64,000 nucleotides of DNA from Erinaceus europaeus (lineage: Eukaryota > Chordata > Mammalia > Eulipotyphla > Erinaceidae), in contig NC_080164.1 of NCBI RefSeq assembly GCF_950295315.1, forward strand, positions 57,179,296 to 57,243,295. The letters run 5' to 3'. The position numbers and the translations under genes are program-made. This document shows, piece by piece, positions 57,360 to 64,000 of this stretch. Positions within the stretch are counted from its first letter, which is position 1. Each line of letters starts with the position of its first letter. Under the pieces are notes generated by a model that was given only the letters and a program-made list of their open reading frames with translations, did not search any database and was not told the DNA's origin.

Positions 57360-58696
57360 TTTTATTTAAGAAAGGATTAATGAACAAAAACATAAGGGAG
57401 GAGGGGTACAACTCCACACAATTCCCACCAACCAATCTCCATAACCCACCACCTCCCATGATAGCTTTCCCATTCTCTAGCCCTCTGGGAGCATGGACCC
57501 AGGGTCATTGAGGGTTGCAGAAGGAAGAAGGTCTAGCTTTTGTAATTGCTTCCCCGCTGAACATGGGCACTGACTGGTCGGTCCATACTCCCAGTCTGCC
57601 TCTATCTTTCCCTAGTAGGGTGTGTCTCTGGGGAAGCTGAGCTCCAGGACACATTGGTGGAGTCTTCAATCCAGGGAATCCTGGCCAGCATCCTGGTGGC
57701 ATCTGGAACCTGGTGATTGAAAAGAGAGTTAACATATGAAGCCAAACAATTTGTTGAGCAATCATGGATCCCAAGCTTGGAATAGTGGAGAGGAAGTGTT
57801 AGGGAGGTAGTCACTGCAAACTCTAGTGTACTTCTGCTTTCAGGTATATATTTTGCAGTAGTTTATGGGTATGTGTGAACATAAGCTCTCTCTCACAGAA
57901 ACTGGTGTATATCTAGGTTATGGGACTTTGTTAGAAAGTGAACTACCTAAGATGAAATTAGAGTGTACTGTAAAAGGAAAGGTATAAGCCGAGTAATGAA
58001 GCTGAAGGGTTGTCATTCCACACGTGAAGTCTCTGGACACAGTCTGACGTGAAGCATGTTGAGGTGGCAATCTTTGCGTTGGTTAGGTTGTGATTGGCGG
58101 ATGCAATATTATTTGGTTTGGATTGGGAGATGCATACGGGAAAGTGGGCCCTATCCAAGGGTTCCAGGACTGGGGGAAGTAGGGGCTCTATAGTGGAGAT
58201 GTGAGGTTCCTGCTGTCTTATGGTTCAAAACGACAATCGATAGTTAATGTTATCATCACATTATTTGTTAATTGGGTTAACTTTGAAAAGTCCTTTTGTT
58301 ATGGTTTGCTGTACAGTATCCAGTATCTTGTATATAGCTGTGCTATTGGATGCTTCTAATCTGCTTGGTCTAGGCTTTTGAGAGAGTCCGCATATCAAAT
58401 ATACAGCCTATATCTTAAAAAGATTCAGTTTGTGTTTTGAGAAACTTTGAGACATACAATTGATTTTCCCCCTCTCATATTAATTAACTACTGATTTATA
58501 TGTCTACATTTTGCTAGGAGTGTACATAAACACCAGTCCCACCACCAAAGGACTGTGACCCATCCTTCCAGCCCACTCCCACCCCCCACTGGCCCAGAAA
58601 GCTGCATGTCTACCCCTCACCACTGGGTTCTTACTTTGGTGCCCTACTTACAATTTGGTCAGGTCCTGCTTTTAGTTTCCCTTTAGATCTTCTTAG
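57360..58696 (-). other. L1-D 3' UTR
   Basis: About 1.34 kb. The G-rich tract appears as C-runs at 58559-58595. The recurrent 3' UTR frame is partly open (57814-57602 and 57774-57505, in different frames). It ends on the minus strand in TTAATCCTTTCTTAAATAAA. Confidence 0.85.
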
Positions 58697-61600
58697 TCAA
58701 CTTCTGTTGATGAGTGGGATCATCCCATACTCATCTTTATCTTTCTGACTTAGTTCACTTAACATAATTCCTTCTAGCTCTGTCCAAGATGGGTCAGAGA
58801 AGGTGGGTTCATTGTTCTTGATAGCTGCATAGTATTCCATTATGTATATATATCACAGCTTTCTCAGCCACTCATCTGTTGTTGGGCACCTGGGTTGCTT
58901 CCAGGTTTTAGCTATTATGAATTGTGCTGCTATAAACATAGGAGTACACACCTCTTTTTGGTTGGGTGTTATGGAGTCCTTCGGGTATAACCCCAGGAGA
59001 GGAATTACTGGATCATATGGAAGGTCCATGTCTAGCCTTCTGAGAGTTTTCCAGACTGCTCTCCACAGAGGCTGTACCAATTTACATTCCCACCAGCAAT
59101 GTAAAAGGGTCCCTCTGTCCCCACATCCTCTCCAGCATTTGTTGCTGCTGTCCTTTTTGTTGTATGCCATTCTTACAGGAGTGAGGTGGTATCTTAGTGT
59201 TGTCTTAATTTGCATTTCTCTAACAATCAGTGACCTAGAGCAGTTTTTCATGTTTGTTAGCCTTTTGGATCTCCTCTGAGGCGAATGTTTTGTTCATATC
59301 CTCTGCCCATTTTTGGATGGGGTCATTTGCTTTTTTGGTGCTAAGTTTGCTGAGCTCTTTATATATTTTGGTGATTAGTTTCTTGTCTGATGTATGTCAT
59401 GTGAAGATCTTCTCCCATTCTGTGAGGGGTCTCTCTGTTTGTTTAATAGTTTCTTTTGGATGTGCAGAAGCTTTTCAATTTGATGTAATACCATTGTTTT
59501 GTTTCTGCTTTAGTCTTCCTTGCAATTGGGTTTGATTCATCAAAGATGTCCTTGAGGTGTAGGTGGGAAAGTGTTTTACCAATGTTTTCCTCTAAGTATT
59601 TGATTGTTTCTGGTCTGACATCTAGGTCTTTGATCCATTAGGAGTTGATTTTTGTTTCTGGTGAGATAAAGTGGTTCAATTTCATTCTTCTGCATGTTTC
59701 AACCCAGTTTTCCCAGCACCATTTATTGAAGAGAGCCTCCTTTTCTCATTTAATCCTTTCAGCCCCCTTATTAAAGATTAGATGCCCATAGGTGTTGGGA
59801 ATTACTTCTGGGTTTTCAATTCTGTTCCACTGGTCTGTGTGCCTATTTTTGTTCCAGTACCATGCTGTTTTGATGATGATGGCTTTATAATATAGTTTAA
59901 GGTCTGGGAGTATGATGCCTCCATTTCTGTTTCTTTTCCTTAAGATTGTTTTGGCAATTCTAGGTGTTTTCATGTTCCAGATAAATGATTGTAGTGTTTG
60001 TTGTATTCTCTTAAAGAAGCTTGGTGGAACTTTGATGGAACTTTTTTACATTAAATTTGTATATGGTTCTGGGGAGAATATTCATTTTGATGATATTTAT
60101 TCTTCCAATCCATGAGAATGGGATATCTTTCCATTTCTTGGTATCAGTTTCTATTTCCTTGAGTAGTGACACATAGTTTTCAGCATACAAGTCTTTCACT
60201 TCTTTAGTCAACTTTATTCCTAGGTATTTGATTGATTTTGCTGAAACAGTAAATGGTAGTGATTTCTGGATGTCTTCTTCTTCAGATTTAGTGTTTGCAT
60301 AAAGAAATGCCACTGATTTTTGTACATTGATTTTGTAACCTGATACCTTGCTATATTGCCTAATAACTTCCAGTAATTTTCTGCTGGATTCTTTAGATCT
60401 TTCTATGTATACTATCATATCATCTGCAAATAGTGAGAGCTTGACTTCTTCCCTTCCAATCTGTATTCCTTTGATTGCTTTCTCTTGCCTGATTGCTATG
60501 GCAAGAACTTCCAATACTATGTTGAAGAGTAACGGTGACAGTGGACAGCCCTGTCTAGTCCCTGATATGAGGGGGAATGCTTTCAGCTTCTGTCCATTGA
60601 GTATGATGTTGACTGTAGGTTTGCTACATATTGACTACACTATCTTGAGGAATTTCCCATCTATTCCCATTTTTTGTGGAGTTTTGAGCATGAACAGGTG
60701 TTGGATTTTGTCAAAGGCTTTCTCTGCATCTTTTGAGATAATCATGTGGTTTTTGGCTTTGCTTTTATTGATGAGGTGAATGACATTGATTGACTTATGG
60801 ATGTTCAACCAACCTTGCATTCCTGGGATGAATCCCACTTGGTCATGATGAACAATCTTTTTGATATGTTGCTGTATCTGGTTGGCCAAGATCTTGTTTA
60901 ATATTTTGGCATCTATGTTCATCAGAGATATTGGTCTGTAGTTTTCCTTTTTTGTTCTGTTCCTATCAGCTTTTGGTATCAGGGTGATGTTGGTTTCATA
61001 GAAGGTGGAAGGGAGTATTCCTGTTTCTTCAATCTTATGGAATAGCTTAAGAAGTTTGGGTATTAACTGTTTCCTAAAAGTTTTGTAGAATTCGTTTGTG
61101 AAGCCATCTGGTCCAGGACTTTTGTTGTTGGGGAGATTCTTAATAACTGTTTCAATTTCTTTGTCTGTCATTGGTGCATTTAGATTTTGTAGTTCTTCTT
61201 TGTTCAGTTTTGTAAGTGCATAGGTTTCTAGGAATTGTTCCATTTCTTCCAGATTCTCTAACTTGGTGGCATATAGTTCTTTATAGAAGTTTCGCAGGAT
61301 TCTTTGGATTTCTGTGGTGTCAGTTGTCATATCTCCTGCATCGTTTACAATTCTATTAATTTGAGTCTTCTGTCTTTTCTGTTTGGTGAGTCTGGCTAGG
61401 GGTTTGTCAATTTTGTTTAATCTTTCAAAGAACCAACATTTGGCTTCATTGATCTTTTGTATGATTCTTTTATTTTCAATGTTGTTTATTTCTGCTCTAA
61501 CTTTAGTGATTTCTGTCCTTCTGGTTGCTTTAGGGTTCCTTTGTTCCTCTTCCTCTAAGTTCTTGAAGTGTACTGTAAGGTCGTTCATTTGAGCTTCTTC

Positions 61601-62534
61601 TTGGTGTTTAATATGTGATTGTATGGCTATAAGTTTCCCTCTCAGTACTGCTTTAGCTGTGTCCCAAATATTTTGATAGGTTGTGTCTTCATTTTCATTA
61701 GTTTCCAGGAACATTTGAATATTCTGCTTGAGTGGGTCTCTGAACCAGTGGTACTTAAGGAGTATGTTGTTAAGTTTCCAAATTCTGTTACTTTTAATAA
61801 TTTTATGGTTGTTCTTAAATGTTAGTTTTACTCCACTGTGGTCTGAGAAGATACTTGGGATGATTTCAATGCTCTTGAATTTATTGATGCTGTCTTTGTG
61901 GCCTAACTTTGCTGTCTTTGTAGACCTATCCTTGAGTATGTGTTATGTGGATTTGAAAAGGAGGTGTATTCCAGTTTTTTGGGGTGAAGGGGTCTGAAAA
62001 TGTCCAAGATGTCTAGTCTGTCGATCACTTCTTTCAATTCTCTTGTATCTTTATTGGTTCTCTGCTTTGTTGATCTGTCTAAGTGTGAGAGTGGGGTATT
62101 GAAGTCTCCCACTATTATTGTATTACTATTGATGTATTTTTGAAATTCTTTCAGTAGATGCTTAATGTATTTAGATGGTCCCTCGTTGGGTGCATGGATG
62201 TTAATAATTGTTAAGTCTTCTTGGCTGATTGATCCTCTAATCGTTATGTAATGTCCTTGCCTATCTTTTATTACTTTATTTAATTTAAAATCTATCATGT
62301 CTGCGATGAGAATGGCTGTTCCTTCCCTTTTTTGTGGTCCGTTAGCCTGTATGATAGTTTTCCATCCTTTCACTTTAAGTCTGTGTTTATCTTGTGTGAC
62401 AGATGGGATTCTTGCAAGCAGCATATGGTTGGGTTATGTTTTCTGATCCATCCCCCCACCCTGTGCCTTTTGATGGGTGAGTTTAAGCCATTGACATTTA
62501 TTGATATTATGGATTTAATGTATTGTAGTGCCAT
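58697..62534 (-). pseudogene. L1-D ORF2 (endonuclease-reverse transcriptase), broken
   Basis: The ATG is at 62534-62532. A 1-nt loss near 62398 (CTGTCACACAAG against CTGTCACAACAAG) shifts the endonuclease frame; 62424-61903 then continues it with VGDFNTPLSHLDRS. The linker and reverse-transcriptase frame 61714-60635 is open for 359 codons, including an intact [15 protein letters not shown]. It ends at a GAG-to-TAG change (about 60635-60637) and resumes in the same frame at 60514, with [12 protein letters not shown], to 60011. There a 4-nt insertion (60036-60052 region, shared with L1-B) truncates it as [17 protein letters not shown]-terminal pieces lie at 59973-59746 and 59251-58853 (the latter with [18 protein letters not shown]). 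Confidence 0.95.
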
Positions 62535-62593
62535 TGTTCTAAAAAAAATTCGCTCGCTCTGATATATTTCAAGTATTATAGTGATGTTCTTGT

Positions 62594-63508
62594 TTATAAG
62601 AGGTCCTTTAGGACCTCTTTCAGGGTCGGCTTGGTGATGGTTGCCTCCTTTAACTGTTGTTTATCTAAGAAGGTTTTGATCCCTCCATCTAGTTTGAATG
62701 AAAGTCTAGCAGGATATATTATCCTTGGTTGAAACCCTTTTTCATTCAGGGCTCGATAGATATCTTGCCACTCCCTTCTGGCTTTTAGAGTTTGAGTGGA
62801 GAAGTCTGCAGATAATCTTATGGGTTTTCCCTTGTATGTGACTTTTTGTTTCTCTCTTGCAGCCTTTAGGATCCTTTCTTTATCCTTACTTCTTCTCATT
62901 GTGACTCTGATGGTTCTTGGTGTCTTCAGGTCTGTGTTGATTCTGTTTGGTACTCTCTGGGCCTCTTGAATCTTGATGTCCTTTCTGTTATTCAGGTCTT
63001 GGAAGTTTTCTTCTATTATTTCCTCTAGAATATTTGCTTCCCCTTCCTCTCTTTCTTCCTCTGGCAGGCCAATTATACGAATGTTACTTCTTTTGAGATC
63101 ATCCCATATGTCTCTGTTGTTGTTTTCAGTGTCTCTCAATCTCTTTTTAAGCTCTTTCCCCTCTTTCTTTGTTTTCTCTAACTCATCTTCTGTCTGACTA
63201 ATTCTGTTTTCTGCTTCTGTTAGTCTGCTTTCCCTTGCCTCAGCTTCTTTCTTTATTACAGCTATTTCAGCTTTCAGTTGTCTAATTGCCTCAAGATAAT
63301 CAGTATTTTCCTTGGGGGTCTCAACTGTTGTTTCCCTAATACAGCCATTCCTTTACTCCAATGTTCTTTTCATTTCTGTGATTAATAAGTTTATTATTGC
63401 TTGCATACTTTTCTTATCTATGGTTACTTCTGGCTGATTTGTAGTTTCTTCTGGGCTCTTGTCTTCATTCATTGCAGTAGCAGTTTTATTTGTTTTTGAT
63501 CTACCCAT
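62594..63508 (-). pseudogene. L1-D ORF1, one early stop
   Basis: Same length and architecture as the intact ORF1 at 36721-37635. The frame is open from ATG (63508-63506) except for GAA-to-TAA at 63355-63353 (codon 52), just before the coiled coil. After this the RRM-like and C-terminal domains are uninterrupted to the TAA at 62594. The internal ATG corresponding to residue 85 of L1-C is ATA here, so the next in-frame Met is at 63139 (residue 124). Confidence 0.93.
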
Positions 63509-64000
63509 TTTTTATTTATGTGTTTCTTTTTTTTATGCTCTGTTGTTCCTCAGTTGTTGTGTCTTCAGTACAAGTAACACTGTACTAAATACTTTTATGA
63601 CAATTGCACTCACCAACCTCCGGAATTACAGTAGCAACTGATGTAAGTATTGAAGTAGTTTAATCGTTACCAGTTAGCCAAACAATTTCTCCCGTCCGTG
63701 AAAAAATAGTAGCCAAATCCCAGTGAAGAAAGAGAAAAGAGAGGATAGCAAGAATAGACAGTTATGCAAATCTACTATCCACTGTATATTCTAGTGGTAA
63801 CAAGAGGGTAAAGGGAACTAGAGCAGAGATACACACATAGAGAGTCCACTCTGCGTCAGATTTCTTCCCCAAAATAATTCACAAATTCAGAAAGGCAAAG
63901 AAGAAGGAAGAAGTGTATGACAAGATTAAAAAAAGAGAGAGAGAGAGACAAGAGAAAAGGGAGAAGATAAGAAAAAGAGTTGTAATTAAAGAGCAGTGAA
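63509..64000 (-). promoter_or_regulatory. L1-D 5' UTR, ORF1-proximal part
   Basis: Co-linear with 36230-36720 of L1-C: a CT/GA-rich run near 63935-63950, then AATTATTTTGGGGAAGAAAT in reverse, and an AT-rich region before ORF1. The transcription start region lies beyond the window. Confidence 0.8.

Larger units (their letters stand above)
57346..64000 (-). mobile_element. L1-D: L1 on the minus strand, running out of the window
   Basis: From right to left: part of the 5' UTR (64000-63509), ORF1 (63508-62594), ORF2 (62534-58697), a 3' UTR (58696-57360) and an A-rich tail seen as a T/A run from 57346. It is closely related to L1-A to C but has TAC, not TAG, at the ORF2 site where those three have a stop. 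It shares a 4-nt ORF2 insertion with L1-B. Its 5' end and right TSD are outside the window. Confidence 0.96.

Overview
This is a gene-poor stretch of a placental-mammal genome, built almost entirely from retrotransposons. The best organism guess is a hedgehog (Erinaceidae). The reason is the many tRNA-derived SINEs whose heads begin like GGGAGTCGGGCGGTAGCGCA, with a B-box like GGTTCGAGCCC and a 3' region around CTGCAGGTGTCTATCTTTC; I associate this SINE with hedgehog DNA from memory, not from a search. I see no host protein-coding exon, no functional tRNA or rRNA gene and no CRISPR array. The only long intact coding sequence is one L1 ORF1 (304 codons).

Layout. 1-5469: L1-A (+), entering the window inside ORF1. 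5550-5768: ancient L1 3' UTR. 5769-12393: no recognised gene. 12394-16182: a SINE cluster with long polypyrimidine/polypurine tails. 16199-18654: no gene. 18655-24690: an ancient MaLR/MLT1-like LTR split by L1-B (+), which has a perfect 15-bp target-site duplication (TSD) and a large internal deletion. 24700-29092: SINEs and an apparent SINE-L1 chimera (27157-28447). 29093-29577: a solo class-II-type LTR with a 6-bp TSD and an embedded tRNA-Gly 5' half. 29862-35100: old repeats. 35106-43177: L1-C (+), with a doubled 5' UTR, an intact ORF1 and a SINE nested in its 3' UTR. 43262-57345: old L1 pieces and many SINEs. 57346-64000: L1-D (-), leaving the window in its 5' UTR.

I use working names for the SINEs. 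SINE-I is the GGGAGTCGGGCGG head. SINE-II is the GGGGCCAGGTGGTGGCGCA head. SINE-III is the 'GATAGCATAATGGTTATGCA' type and its older relatives. L1 machinery (ORF1p RNA binding, ORF2p endonuclease and reverse transcriptase) is the expected driver of all these SINE and L1 insertions, in trans for SINEs and for defective L1s.

The most interesting signals are these. (1) Three of the four young L1s share the same premature TAG in ORF2. (2) L1-B is A/C-like up to that TAG and D-like immediately after it, including a shared frameshift. (3) The LTR carries a near-perfect 34-nt tRNA-Gly(GCC) 5' half that ends in the anticodon loop. (4) A full-length SINE is fused to a truncated L1 within one TSD pair. 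(5) L1-C has a second 5' UTR start joined to a CpG-rich segment.
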